NCBI GenBank assembly: GCA_021292165.1
Contig: CM037877.1
Coordinates: forward strand, 301,088,726-301,152,725
From: Shinisaurus crocodilurus
Lineage: Eukaryota; Chordata; Lepidosauria; Squamata; Shinisauridae
Reading direction: 5' to 3'
DNA length: 64,000 nucleotides
Shown here: positions 20,691 to 31,766 of the stretch, in pieces
Layout of the letters: every line of letters begins with the position of its first letter
Numbering within the stretch: the stretch's first letter is position 1
Made by a program: the position numbers and the translations under genes
The notes under the pieces: generated by a model
Databases searched by the model: none
Told to the model about the DNA's origin: nothing
Seen by the model: only the letters and a program-made list of their open reading frames with translations

Positions 20691-23600
20691 TACTTGGGTC
20701 TCCGCCTTCCCCCCCTTCTTGGATATTGATCTGGTTTGGCTTGTCTTTGCTGGACAGAGAGGTGGCCTCCTCTGCCTTCACCCCTTCCTGGCCAGCCCAC
20801 TTCTCCAGAGCATCAAGGGATGTCTTCCAGACCCCACCCTGCCCTCCTTTTGGTCCTCAGCCTGCCCCCTTACCTCACGGTCCGCGGCCTTGCGGCAGTC
20901 CCCGCACACGGTCCCCAGCAGGCCGTTCACCACCTGCACTCCGCACAGCACCAGCTCCAGGAGGCCCAGCCCCAGCAGGATGGAGAAGAGGACGATGTGC
21001 CAGAGCACTATTTTGGGAGGGTTCACGCACTGGTCCCACAGCGTCTTGTTGCCCAGGTAGTTCTCACTGGGTATGGGGAGAGGCAGGGTCAGAGGCGGGG
21101 CTGAGATGCTTCCCACCCACACTGCGGGGAGCTTCTGGGGCAGGGAGAGCGTGCTTCCTGTGCCCCGGCACCTCTTCTCCCCTCTGGGTACGGATGGGGT
21201 GGGTAGTGCTGAAGCAGAGCGAGGGCTGAACCTGGTGGAGGCAGGGAACTGGGGAGGTGGGCATCAAGGTTGGGGGCTAGAAGGACGGGGGGGGCTTCAG
21301 GGATGGCTGCAGTTCATTGCAAGAAGCCCCCCGAAGGGCTGGTTTCCCCCGGCCCCTCCCCCTCACCTGAGTTCTTTGAAGGGTGACCCCCACTTGCGGT
21401 CTGCCGTCTCACAATAGGGCCCATCGGCCAGGGCTGATGAGGACACCGCCACGCAGTAGAAGGCCCCCAAGCCCCCGAAGACAGAACAGAACACCGAACG
21501 GAGCATCTGCAGAGTGGCCCAGAAGGAGGAGGAGAGGGTGAGGGAGGGGGGAGGGCGAGCGAGCGAGCGGGGGGGGGGGGGCGCACACACACACACCCTT
21601 ACACACACACACTCTACTCTAACCATTTTGGGATTGTGGTGGTGGCTCTTTGCCCTCAGGCTTCCTGGCCAGCGGCCAGGCTGTTGGGTTCTCTCCCCTC
21701 CGTGGAGTGAGTGCTCACGTATCCAGGGGGTTTGAACCCAGACGCTCTGACAGGGCTCTGTGCCCCCAAATCTGTTTTGAATGCCAAGGCTCAGCCCTGG
21801 AACTGGTTAACACATAAGAGACGTCCAGAGTGCCGTCCCTTGTCACCAAGAAACTACAGCCGGCCAGGTGAGCCGTACCAAGCAGTCATAACAATGTCAG
21901 GGCCTCTGCGCCCGTACAGAGAGCCTTTCTCTCATCACTAAGTGGCCTAAAGGAGGCCCTGGAAATCAGAAACCTGGAAGGGGGTGTGTGTCTTCAAGGG
22001 CAGAGGGAGGGGCGTGGCTTCCAGGCAGGCATGAGCCCCACAACCTCTTTTTTTAAAAAAAAAATTAAATCGGTCTTTATTGACTTTTTATACAGAAACC
22101 ATATGATAACCAAAAGCAATGTTTGTGAACAAGTACTCAGAACGGGAACTATAGAACCACGTAAGAAATCAAGAAATCTTCTAAGAAATTAAAGAACGGT
22201 TTTGTATTGACACTCAGTGGGTTGGATCCAGATTTAATCACGCTTAGAGTAGACCTATTGAAATCATTGAGATTTTAAGGGTACAGTCCTATGCAAGTTT
22301 AGACAGGAAAAAAGGCCTACAACTCACTCCCAGCGTGTCCCAGCCGGCAACGCGCTAGGAGTTGTTGCCGGCCTTTTTTCTGACTAAACTTGCAGAGGAT
22401 CGCACCTTAAGCTAGCCATGGGTGACTTTCCCATTGATTTCACTGGGTCTCCTCAAAGCACAACTAAGCCTGAATCCAACCCGCTGTAGGATTCAGCGGT
22501 CTGCAAGTCTCTCCCCCTCCGCAGCCCCACCCGGGCACTTCCTTCTTCGCCACATCTGGAAATCTGCGTCCTGCCCTGCCCAAACATGCACACGAGTAAT
22601 TTGCAAAATTTAATCCAGTTCCAGAATCCGGCTACATGAAAAGGGGAGTCGCAAATAGAGGCTCGAGGGCCAAGAAGGAATGCAAGACCTCCACCCACCC
22701 CACGCCGGACGCTCCACGGGCCCGGTTTTTCTCAGTTGCTGACGTGTCCCCCTTTTCCACACATGCAACCGGCAGAAGCACATGGACCCTCCCCCCTCCC
22801 CCAGAGACCAGCCGGGCCCCCTCCCCAACCCACTCCCAGCACTTCAGGGGAGCCTACAGCATCCGTACCCGGCATCGGTTCCCGCAGCATCCGTATCCGC
22901 AGCAGCCCTTCCCGCCGGCCCGCACTGCCGAGCAGCCGGTGCAGAGGACCTGTGGGGTGGGGTGGGGTGGGGGAGGGAGAACACCAGACCGGTTGCTGAG
23001 CATCAGCCCACTTTGCCCCTGCAACTCTGTGTGTGCGCGCGTGCGCGTGTCGGGGAGACAACGGCCTTTTGGCAGGAGATCCCCTCAGGAGCCAGAGGGA
23101 GCGGGGCCGGCCCTTTCCTTAGGCAGGGTGAGGCGGTCGCCTCAGGCGGCAGGTGCCGGGAGGCGGCCAGGAGGGGCTTGTGGGGAGAGCGGTGTGCCGT
23201 GCGGCCGTGGCTCCCTCCCGAGGGCTGGGGGCACTTCCCTTTGGCGGCCCACTCCGCTCTCCTGCATGGACTGGGAGGGGCGCCATCTTGTCCTTCGCCT
23301 CGGCCGGCGAAATGCCTCGGGCCGGCCCCGAGAGGGAGAGCGGCGCTGCCAAACAGCCGCCTGCAGCACCAGGACACTGTCGGAGGAGACGCGGCCCGCA
23401 GTGCCCTGGGCCCGTGGGATCCGGGGCTGCCTTTCCCGAGCCCCCGTCCTCCCCGTCCTCCGAAAGAGCCCGCCGTGTCCCGGGAAAGGCTGCTCTGAAA
23501 TCCCCCCCCAAGGGGAGGGGGAGCAGGAAAGCACCCCGTGCCCCCCATCTCCCCCCAGTTGCGCCTCTCCAGCAACCGGCTCCTGAGCATTCCAGCCCCG

Positions 23601-24420
23601 TTCCCCCCCCCGCCCGTGATGTGCCTCCGTTTCCTCCCTGATGTCTTTGGGAGGGGGCAGAGGTCACCTCCCTTTATTGATCCCCCCCCCCCCATATCTC
23701 CGCCTGCCTCACAGGCCAGATAAAGCCTCTGTTATCTCCTGCTCCCGCCACAGGTGGAGAGGGAGGAGGAAAGCTTTGCTCAAAGTTCGAGGGAGAGAAA
23801 GCGCAGAGAGGTGGGCTGGGAGGGGCATCGTCCTTCCTTCCGAGTCTGGGAGGGGGGCAAGGGCCCGGTGGAGTGGGGGGGCTGGAGAGGGGCCCCCGGG
23901 TGCTCTCTGCGTGGAGGGTGGCGTCCTGGAAAGAGGGGGCCAGGCGCGGCAAGGCTGGCTGGGAGCCTGGGAACCGGCCGGACTCCTGGGCTCTCTCCTG
24001 GGCGCCCCCCCCCAACCACCCAGAAATGCATTTCCCGCCCCATCCATGCTTGGGGAGCGGCCTCTGCAGCCACCACCGAGTCACAGGGTTGGGATCCTGC
24101 TGTGGGGGAGGACTGTCCGCCCCACGGGAACTGTGGGGCAAGCCCTTCCCCTTCCCCGTCACGGCCCCGGGCAGCTTCCTTCCCCGCTGCTCCTGGAGTC
24201 GGGGTCCCTCGAGGGGGGCAGCAGCAACCGGGCCAGCGCCACTCACCATCAGGCCGCCGCCGACGAGGCCCCCCAGGAGCCACACCTGCAGGGTGATTTT
24301 GCCGGGCGTCCACTCCCGCTCGGCGTTGGGGAACATCAGCAGGACGTTGGCCACCATGCAGGCCAGGGCCGCGGCCACCAAGGCCAGGCCGACCAGCCGG
24401 GAGCACTTGCCTGTACACAT
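20690..24420 (-). CDS. TM4SF5: transmembrane 4 L six family member 5
   Basis: A four-pass plasma-membrane protein of the L6 family, which in mammals acts in tetraspanin-like complexes with integrins and in lysosomal arginine sensing. Exons: 24247-24420, 22869-22949, 21367-21506, 20874-21066, 20690-20749, all with GT donors and AG acceptors in phase; about 215 codons (human 197). It starts [12 protein letters not shown], near-identical to the human N-terminus. TM1 is about residues 8-30, TM2 45-62, the cysteine-rich VLCTGC...GCCGNRCR loop 59-85, TM3 86-110 and TM4 152-184. A large outer loop carries an N-glycosylation site NKT (138-140), and CGDCRK follows TM4. The last exon is uncertain: the acceptor after CTCTCTGTCCAG gives a basic 19-residue tail, while a second AG 19 bases later would give a short acidic one. 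Orientation relative to VMO1 and ZMYND15 agrees with human 17p13.2. Confidence 0.93.
22215..22486. mobile_element. DNA-transposon MITE, outer element (TM4SF5 intron 2)
   Basis: Long inverted ends 'cagtgggttggatccag' / 'ctgaatccaacccgctg' continue inwards through 'agtagacctattgaaatca' / 'tgatttcactgggtctcct'. A second MITE is nested inside at 22279-22406. Confidence 0.7.
22279..22406. mobile_element. nested piggyBac-like MITE
   Basis: Ends 'gggtacagtcctatgcaag' and 'cttgcagaggatcgcacc' are inverted, and TTAA flanks both sides (22275-22278, 22407-22410), the piggyBac target. It lies inside the older MITE 22215-22486. Confidence 0.7.
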
Positions 24421-25714
24421 GGCAGTGGCGAGGCCGGCGGCAGTGGCTTCCGCGGGGGCCGGAGCAGCTATTTGCTCAAAGATAAGCCGGGCAAAGGGCT
24501 AGGGAGATGCGGCGCTCCCCACCCCACCCCACCCCGCCCGCCCCTGCCGCCGCGACATGCCCGCCTCCTCCTCCTCCTCCCGGTTGCTGCTCCACGCTAG
24601 GCGGGGCCCACGGCAGCCTGCGGGGGAGTGGCACCAGAGTGCCCGGGAGAGGCCCACGGCGCAGGTGCGGGAAGGGGACGCCGGCTTCTGTGGGGCCCCC
24701 ACCTCCCTCCAGCCCAGCCCAGCCCAGCCCAGTTTTGGGTACCCCCCTACTGGGCCAGCGTCCCCTCCGGGCCAAACCTGCTCTTCATCTCTGCAGGGGC
24801 AGCCCCGAGGATGGCGCTGGTCTTGCTCCCAATGGGCAGGAGATGCAAATACAGAGGCAGTCACATCCTCTCCCTCGTTTTTTGGGAAGCATCACATGCT
24901 GTTTCTGCTCTGCACATGCTCAGAGTTACGTGCTCATGTTAGTGCATGGTGATGCCGCCTTTGTCCTGTCCGCCCTTCGTACAGCATTCGGATGGGGGTG
25001 CAGCGGCTGCCGGGTGACAGGTGGCCGGTGCTGGTCCGTGCCTGGCCCGAGGGAGGGGGGCTCTGAGGGGAGGGCCCCGCAAAGGCCAGCCTTGGCACGG
25101 ACACGTCCCCCGCCCCATCTTGGGTGCGGAACCGGCACCTTCTCCTTTGTCAGGGAGGGGAGGTGGCCAAATGCAGGATCGGGAAGGGGTGAGAGGCTGG
25201 GATGTCGCCCTCTGGTCCGTGGCAATATGAGGCCCACTCCCGACACCTCCTGCTTATGGCAGGAGTGGGGAATTGCGTCAGTCCTGTGGGCCGGGTCACC
25301 CCTTGGCCAGGGTGGGGGGGGGCGGATGACGTCAGAGGGTGGCCCCTCCCCGACAGGCATTTTGCTGCTCTCCGCGTGGGTGGTGGAGCGGCATGCCTCT
25401 CTCTGCCCAAGGAAACCGGTGCTCGGAGGAGGCACGGCTGCTCCTCGGGCGCCCGCTCAGCCCCAAGGCAGCCTCATCATTCCCCCTGTGCCTTTCCTGG
25501 CCGGGGAAGGGGAGGGAGGGGCAATGGCGGCCGAGCGGCAGCCCCGAGGCCCCGGCTCACTGGCTCCCCACCCCGCTCCCTCCCGAGGGGAGGGGCTTTG
25601 GGAGGGGGTGCTGGATGGTCAGTCGGGCAAGGCAAGTTTGGCCCGTGAGCCGGAGGCTCCCCACCCTGGCTTATAGGACCACTTCCAATGCTCCATAGAT
25701 TTTGTAGTACTTCA
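24421..25714. other. upstream region of TM4SF5
   Basis: GC-rich, with a 'ccagc' repeat near 24712 and a consensus CRE TGACGTCA at 25327-25334. Long open frames here are byproducts of GC richness and resemble no protein I know. It is likely promoter and intergenic DNA. Confidence 0.4.
25327..25334 (-). promoter_or_regulatory. consensus cAMP response element
   Basis: TGACGTCA, a perfect CREB/ATF/CREM site, about 0.9 kb upstream of the TM4SF5 start codon. Function is inferred from the motif only. Confidence 0.4.
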
Positions 25715-26235
25715 TTCCTCAAGGAATCATAGACTTGGACGGGATCTCAAAGGTCACCTAGTCCACCCCCATCCCCTGCTAATGCTGGAGATCCACTGCT
25801 ACAGCATCCCCGTCCAGCCCCTGAAGGAAAACTTCAAACCAAGGCGAGCCAACCACCTTCCAATTTGCTCCACTGCCAAACAGCTCGTCGCACCGTCAGC
25901 AAGTTCTTCCAAATGCTTAGTCAATATCCTTATTTATTTATTTATTTATTTATTTGAACCCACTAACTCCTGCCCTCGGAAGCCAGAGGAAACCAATTTG
26001 CTCCATCATCTCTGCGACGGCCCTTCGAGGTAGCCAAAGATGGCTACCCTAGCACTCCTTCGCCGTCTCTTCTCTGGGCCCAACATGCTCAGTCCCTTCA
26101 ACCTTTCCTCAGGGGATTTGGTCTCCGGGCCCTCACCGTTTTCAGCACCCTCCTCCAGACACATTCCGGTTTGTCTGCATCTTTCTTAAACAGGGGCGCC
26201 CGGAACTGGACACACGGCACTCCAGGCAGAACAGG
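25715..26235 (-). repeat. older CR1-like LINE 3' region
   Basis: Begins 'ggaatcatagacttgg', followed by 'atctcaaaggtcacctagtccacccc' and, further on, 'tctctgggcccaacatgctcagtcccttcaa' and 'caggggcgcccggaactggacac'. It is a diverged CR1 3' end with a TTTA tract at 25930-25955. Confidence 0.6.
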
Positions 26236-26421
26236 GGGCCACCGTTACTTCTCGTGGCCTGTGCAGCATACTTCCGTTGATGCATCAAGGGGCAGGAGCT
26301 GCAGCAACCGGGGTCTGGCGAGGATCCTTTTTGCGCCATCAACCCCGCCCCACCCCCAGATCTCCCACTGCTGCCGTGCCGAGAAGCAGCACAAGACCTG
26401 CAGGGACTCCTCTGGGCTGGG

Positions 26422-27100
26422 TCATCATCAGGCGATCACTCGTGACCGAGTAAGATTGTCTTCCGGGATAAAAGGAGGAAATTCTAAAGAAGATTGTGTA
26501 GACTCTAGCGATGGGTCCGTAAGTGACTGTGGAGGCCAATTCTAGATCCACACAGCTTCCCACAGTGAGGACACAGGTTACCAGATGGAAGACGGTCCTG
26601 TAAAGGATTCATTTGACGTGCTTTTCGCTTAGCACGTTTCTCCCTTTCACCTTGCACTCGGGCTTCTTCAAAGTCCATGGAACCTTTGTGAAAGGCCAAC
26701 CTCCAGTTAGATCGTTCATGGGCCGGAGCTTCCCAGAGCTTTTCGATGTTTATATCGCATTTTTTTAGATTAGCCTTATGAACATCTTTAAACCTCTTAT
26801 ATTGACCACCGATATTCCGCTTTCCATCCTTGAGTTGGGAATAAAGTAACTGCTTTGGGAGACGGCAGTCAGGCATTCGAACAACATGATCGGTCCACTG
26901 AAGTTGGCGTTGAAGGATCATTTTTTCAATGCTAGTAGTCTTTGCTTCTTCCAGTACACTGACATTTGTTCGTCTATCTTCCCAAGTACCGTAATTTGCA
27001 GGATTTTCCGGAGGCAACGTTGATGAAACCTTTCAAGGAGGTGGAAGTGACGTTTATAGATAGTCCATGTTTCGCAGGCATACCCCACCCCCGTGGAGTA
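26422..27100 (-). mobile_element. non-LTR retrotransposon 3' end with (GAT)n tail, copy B
   Basis: The longest of four related copies. It contains the C-terminal coding tail of copy A and extends further upstream to YACETWTIYKRHFHLLERFHQRCLRKILQI-like coding (shown here only as a description: the ACETW...HQRCLR motif). This motif precedes the tail domain in several LINE clades. The frame is broken once near 26935-26990. Confidence 0.75.
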
Positions 27101-27837
27101 GTGACACCCCCTGCCAGGTGAACGCCACAGCAACCTGCTCCTGGGGGGTGGGAATACTGACTAGAGGCCTATCACAGGTGGTGGGCTGTGGCCACCAGGT
27201 CACCTGGGCCCCCCGCCCTTTGGGGACGGCACAAGGTCGAGGGCCACCCTGTCTTCCTGCGAGGGGAGGGAGGGAGACTGCTGAGTAGTCATTTCAGTCT
27301 CAAGCCCCTCCTGGCAGGTTTGGCGGCGCTTGGACAAAAGATACAGATAGAAGTCGCCCCGGCTGCTTCCAGGGCTGCCTCTGGCCGTGTGCCGTTGAGC
27401 GCTTTGGGGCTGAATTGTGCTGGCCCGCTGGGTGAGGGGGCGTGGTGGGGGGCTCTCCTGTCTTGCTGGCCACTGGCTCTGCACCTGGGGGACTGGTCAG
27501 CTAGCTAGCCTGGGGAGGGATGGGTGCCCCTATTAGTCGCGCAGGGGGCGGGGTGGCCTTGGGGGGTTGTGGAGAGGAGCAATTAGGCTTCTTCCGCCCC
27601 CGCCCCCACCCCGGCGCTGGCTTCCTGGGCGCCGGCTCGCCCTCCGGCCTGCTCCAGCTGCTGAATGCCAGGTCAGTCCAGAATAAAACTGCTCTCATCC
27701 ATGATTCGATTGTGGACGTGGGGGGGCAGAGCAGGTATGCATATCTGGGGCTTGGGGGTGTGTGGAATGGGGAGGAGTTAGCCTCTCCCTATTGTGTCCA
27801 CCTGGACACCTCCCTATTGTGTCCACCAGCAGCCCAG

Positions 27838-28206
27838 TACCAACTGAGGGGAGATATGATCGCACTCTTCCAGTATTTGAAGGGATGTCACACAGAGGAG
27901 GGCCAGGATCTCTTCTCGTTCATCCCAGTTTGCAGGACACGGAATAATGGGCTCAAGTTACAGGAACCTAGATTCCACCTAAACATCAGGAAAAATTTCC
28001 TGACTGTCAGAGCAATAAGACAATGGAATCAACTACCTAGGGAGGTGGTGGGCTCTCCCACTCTGGAGGCATTCAAGGTGCAGCTGGACAGACATCTGTC
28101 AGAGATGCTTTGAGCTGGATTCCTGCACTGAGCAGGGGGTTGGACTCGATGGCCTTGTAGGCCCCTTCCAACTCTACTTTTCTATGATTCTATGATTCTA
28201 TGATTA
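27838..28206 (+). repeat. CR1 LINE 3' end inserted in L2
   Basis: Starts at 'aactgaggggagatatgatcgc' and ends with three 'attctatg' repeats, the diagnostic CR1 3' terminus. The coding part still reads [18 protein letters not shown]. Confidence 0.88.
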
Positions 28207-29317
28207 ACACAGACTTGAGGGGCGGGTGTGTGTGCAGTCTGTAGGGGTTCCCTCCTCCCTGGGCTTGCTGTCCACCTGCGTGCCAGTCCTAAGGGCTTGC
28301 GTCTTGCGCTGGGCACCCTGAGCACAGGCCGAGGATTCTGCTGGGGGGCCGCCCCCTCTGCTGCCCATTGGTCTGCCTGGCTTGGCTGATGGAGATGGTC
28401 TCCAATCTGGCGCTGACGACTCCCGGGACGGCGCATGCCAAGGCTGTTGGTCCCAGGGCAGTTCAGGACTGCATGGCCACCATGACAATCATGCGGTTTT
28501 CCTGAAATGTCATCGACCGAACACACGTGGTAGGACACACTCTGGATGGGGCTTTCTCAGTTGGGTGGGAGGGCCGCGATCTGACGGTGGGGCATTTCGC
28601 ACCTGTTCCCTTGTTCTGGTTGCATCATTTCCTGTTGAGGTTTAGCCTTTCCGTGGTTGTCCTCCTCTGCAAGGGTGGGAGACCTGTTGAAATGGTCTGC
28701 CCCCATGTATTTATTTTTGTCCTGTTGTATTTGTGGACATGTAGATATTGTTTGTTTCTGTCTTGAATGTAAGTGGAATTTGTTTTTATAAGTTGTGTTG
28801 ATATGAAAAATGGTTCAAAATTTGGATTTAAATTGTTAATTTTTAAGAACGGTCCGCCCTAGAGGCTAATGGATTCTGACGGATTCTGGAGGGCTGGGCG
28901 ATTTTCCTGCTGGCATGGCTGGCGCTCCTGTCGATGCCCTGGTCACGCTGTGGAACTTGGAGATGTCCCAGGTGGTTGACGTGAGCAGATGCCCACTTCG
29001 CAGAGCCCGGGCCGCTCCTTCGTGGGCACCTGAGCTGAAGGCAATGAAGCTGGGTGAAGGGAAACTCTTGCTGCATCTGACTGGACACTTAGCGCCCGTT
29101 AGCAAGCCTATTTGAGGGCGGCAAAGAAGCATTCCTTTCCCACTTCCAGTGCCGCCCAGTTTGGCTTTTCTGGGTGGTGAGAAAGCTGATTGTACCCTCT
29201 GTGGCACACTTTTGAAGATAGTCGCTCACATCTGTCGTGACTTAGATACCACAGTTTGTGCAATCCCAGTATTGGCAGTGTCCAGGACACCATGTAGTTG
29301 TGCTGGATGAATTTCAG

Positions 29318-29618
29318 ATGTTCAGTACTAGTTCCCCTCTACTCAGCACTGGATAGGCCTCATCTTGAGTACTGCATCCAGTTCTGGGCACCACACTTTA
29401 AGAAGGATGTAGACAAACTGGAGAGGGTTCAGAGGAGGGCAAAAAAAGGGATCAGGGGACTGGAAACAAGGCCCTATGAGGAGAGACTGAAAGAACTGGG
29501 CATGTTTGGCCTTCAGAAGAGGAGACTGAGGGGAGATATGATCGCACTCTTCCAGTACTTGAAGGGTTGTCACACAGAGGAGGGCCAGGATCTCTTCTCG
29601 ATCATCCCAGTTTGCAGA
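29318..29618 (+). repeat. CR1 LINE fragment inserted in L2
   Basis: Encodes [19 protein letters not shown] and [18 protein letters not shown], the C-terminal end of CR1 ORF2. It lacks the CR1 3' terminus and is followed by a GT tract. Confidence 0.85.
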
Positions 29619-29661
29619 AGGTGGCGCTGGGGAATTATTGCTCTGCCCGGTGGCAATTATG

Positions 29662-29662
29662 C

Positions 29663-29699
<37 letters not shown>
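29662..29699. repeat. (GT)n microsatellite
   Basis: About 19 uninterrupted GT dinucleotides between CR1 and L2 sequence. Confidence 0.95.
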
Positions 29700-29700
<1 letters not shown>

Positions 29701-30770
29701 AGGGCTCTTTTGTATCCGCCATGCTCTTCAACATCTGCATGGAACTTCTGGAAGAGGCTATCTGGGGATGTGAGCCGAGGCGTCACCCAAAGGCAGATGA
29801 TATCCAGCTCTACCTCGGCTGTTCATCCCATTCAGTTGATGCTCTGGACCAGTGCGTGGGCAGGGTAATGGTGTGGATGCGGGCCAATGAACTGAGACTC
29901 AATCCAGACAAGATTGAGATACACATTGTTGAAGATTCACCTGTCCAGTTAAGAGAGTGTCAACCTGTTCTGGAGGGGGCTGCCTTCCCCCTAAAGGGGC
30001 AGGTCTGCAGTTTGGTGGTGCACTTAGATCCATCATTGTCACTGGAAGCTCAGAAGGCCTCAGAGACTCGGAGCACCTTTTTACCAGCATGGGTTGCTGT
30101 ACCAGCTGAATCTCTACCTGGACAGAGATCACTGTTGTAACCTCCTGTTTGGAATATTGCCACGTGTTACACGGGGCTGCCTCTGAACAGTCTGGAAACT
30201 TCAGTTAGTCCAAAATGGGGACTGGCCAACGTGATCATATTATGCCCGTACTTCTCCAGCTGCCACTCTGTTTCCAGGCCCAGTTCAAAGTGCTGGTCTT
30301 AACCCTGAGAGCCCTAACAGCTTGGGGGTCACCGACCCAGGTTACCCGAAGGCGTGTCTCCTCCCATATTTAGCTACCTTTGCACCAAGGTCATCATCTC
30401 CAGGTGCCCCTGCCAAATGAGGCAAGGCAGATGGCTACAAGACAGAGACCTTTTTCGTGGTGGTACCAGTTTGTGGGATGCTCTCCCTAAAGTCGCTTGC
30501 ATGGCACCTACATTGTGGTCTTTCCGGCACCAGCTAAATCATTTTTTATTCCCCCAGGTATTTTAAAAACTGTTTTTAGTACTTTTAGATCGTTGCACCT
30601 TGACTTTGGCTTTATGTGCTGCAGTTTTCTTACTTTTTGCTGTCGGTTTTATTATGTGCTGGTTTTATTCATTTGTATGTTATGGTATTAATGTATCGAA
30701 AACCACCTAGAGACCTTGTGTTATTGGGTAGTTTAAAGTATAATAAAGAAAGCAAGTAGCTGCCTTCTAA

Positions 30771-31606
30771 ACATCACATCACTCTGCTGACCCATGTTTC
30801 GTTTGCGGCCCCCCACAGCCCCAAGACCCTTCTCACGGGTGCCGCTGTCAAGCCAGGTGCCAGCACCACAAATGGACCCCGTGCTCCTCATTGGCAGACG
30901 GGATGTGCAGAAATGTGCCTCCACCCTCACCCCTGCCAAGCCAGGGCGCGGAGTGCAACCGGAGGCCTACACACTTCAGCGCTGTGGGGGCGGGCGGAGG
31001 ACGCACGGCAGCCCCCTGGGAGCAGAGCGGACAACGAAGCAGGGGGGGCGACAGCCATCACGCACACAGAGCAAAACTTGTCCGTGATTGTGGGCGGACT
31101 GCAAGGGCGTGACGTTGGGGGGGGAGTACACAGGTGATGCAGAACTGGGTGTGCTCTTCTGCAGAGGTCGCCCAGGCTTCTAGGAGCTGCACAGCGGTGA
31201 GGGAAAGGCACTTGACGTGTGCCCAGTCCCCATTCTGGGGTGGAGCGCAGGCAGGTGCTGCAGCTCACTGTTACCTAAATAAGCAGGTGGGAGAGGCAGG
31301 ACTCTGTCCCTGGCTATGTGACACTGAGCATGTACAAAGTGACATTTTTTAAGTGAGGGGTGGTGGAAGTCAAGCTGTCCTGCTTGCCCCTCTGACCTAG
31401 CAGGCCTCAGCCCCTAATCTCAGACATGTATGGGCTAGAGAGGGAAAGTGTGCTCTCTGCACATGCTCAGAGGTGCCCTCTGTTTCAATAGAACTTCATG
31501 CTCCTGGTCCGCCCAGGCAGCGCCTGGCAATGAAGGCAATGAGGGCAATGAAGCAAGCCCCTGCACTTAGGGTGCTCTCAGAGTGCAAAGCAGGCGTGGA
31601 CGGTCG

Positions 31607-31652
<46 letters not shown>

Positions 31653-31736
31653 CGACTCCTTCGAGGCCAAAGGCACCAACAGTTGGCCAATGCCCAGCGT
31701 GGAAATGAGTGCGGAGGCATAATGTTGGCACCACAG
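30771..31736. other. unassigned, downstream of ZMYND15
   Basis: No recognised gene. Includes a (GT)n tract at 31607-31650 just past the ZMYND15 3' end. Confidence 0.35.
31607..31650. repeat. (GT)n microsatellite
   Basis: About 22 GT dinucleotides, roughly 90 bp beyond the ZMYND15 poly(A) signal. Confidence 0.95.
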
Positions 31737-31742
31737 TTTATT
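31737..31742 (-). terminator. poly(A) signal of ZMYND15
   Basis: AATAAA on the minus strand 24 bases past the stop codon, implying a 3' UTR of only about 45 bases. Confidence 0.7.
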
Positions 31743-31766
31743 CCCCCCGCGGTCGTCCCTGCCTCC

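Larger units (their letters stand above)
27520..30770 (+). mobile_element. decayed near-full-length L2 LINE with CR1 insertions
   Basis: Reading the plus strand in order: L2 endonuclease start (LLNARSVQNKTALIHDSIV, near 27660), an interrupting CR1 (27838-28206), later endonuclease motif GHTLDGAFSVG near 28530, the segment AGAPVDALVTLWN near 28918, another CR1 piece (29318-29618), then RT ([12 protein letters not shown] near 29720, [11 protein letters not shown] near 29890) and a 3' UTR ending near 30765. All frames are broken. The consistent order and orientation argue for one ancient element. Confidence 0.75.

Noticed and set aside
22636..24775. Many long overlapping open frames on both strands (up to about 320 codons)
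   Set aside because: They are produced by high GC and few stop codons, show no domain, and overlap the well-supported TM4SF5 exons in other frames.
25021..25676. Long plus-strand frame upstream of TM4SF5 (part of 24507-25676, 389 codons)
   Set aside because: Low-complexity proline, glycine and arginine content with no recognisable domain; equally long frames exist on the other strand.
29298..30140. Single 280-codon frame joining CR1 and L2 protein motifs
   Set aside because: It is a chance fusion of two LINE fragments across a GT microsatellite, which encodes the run of Cys-Val residues in the middle.
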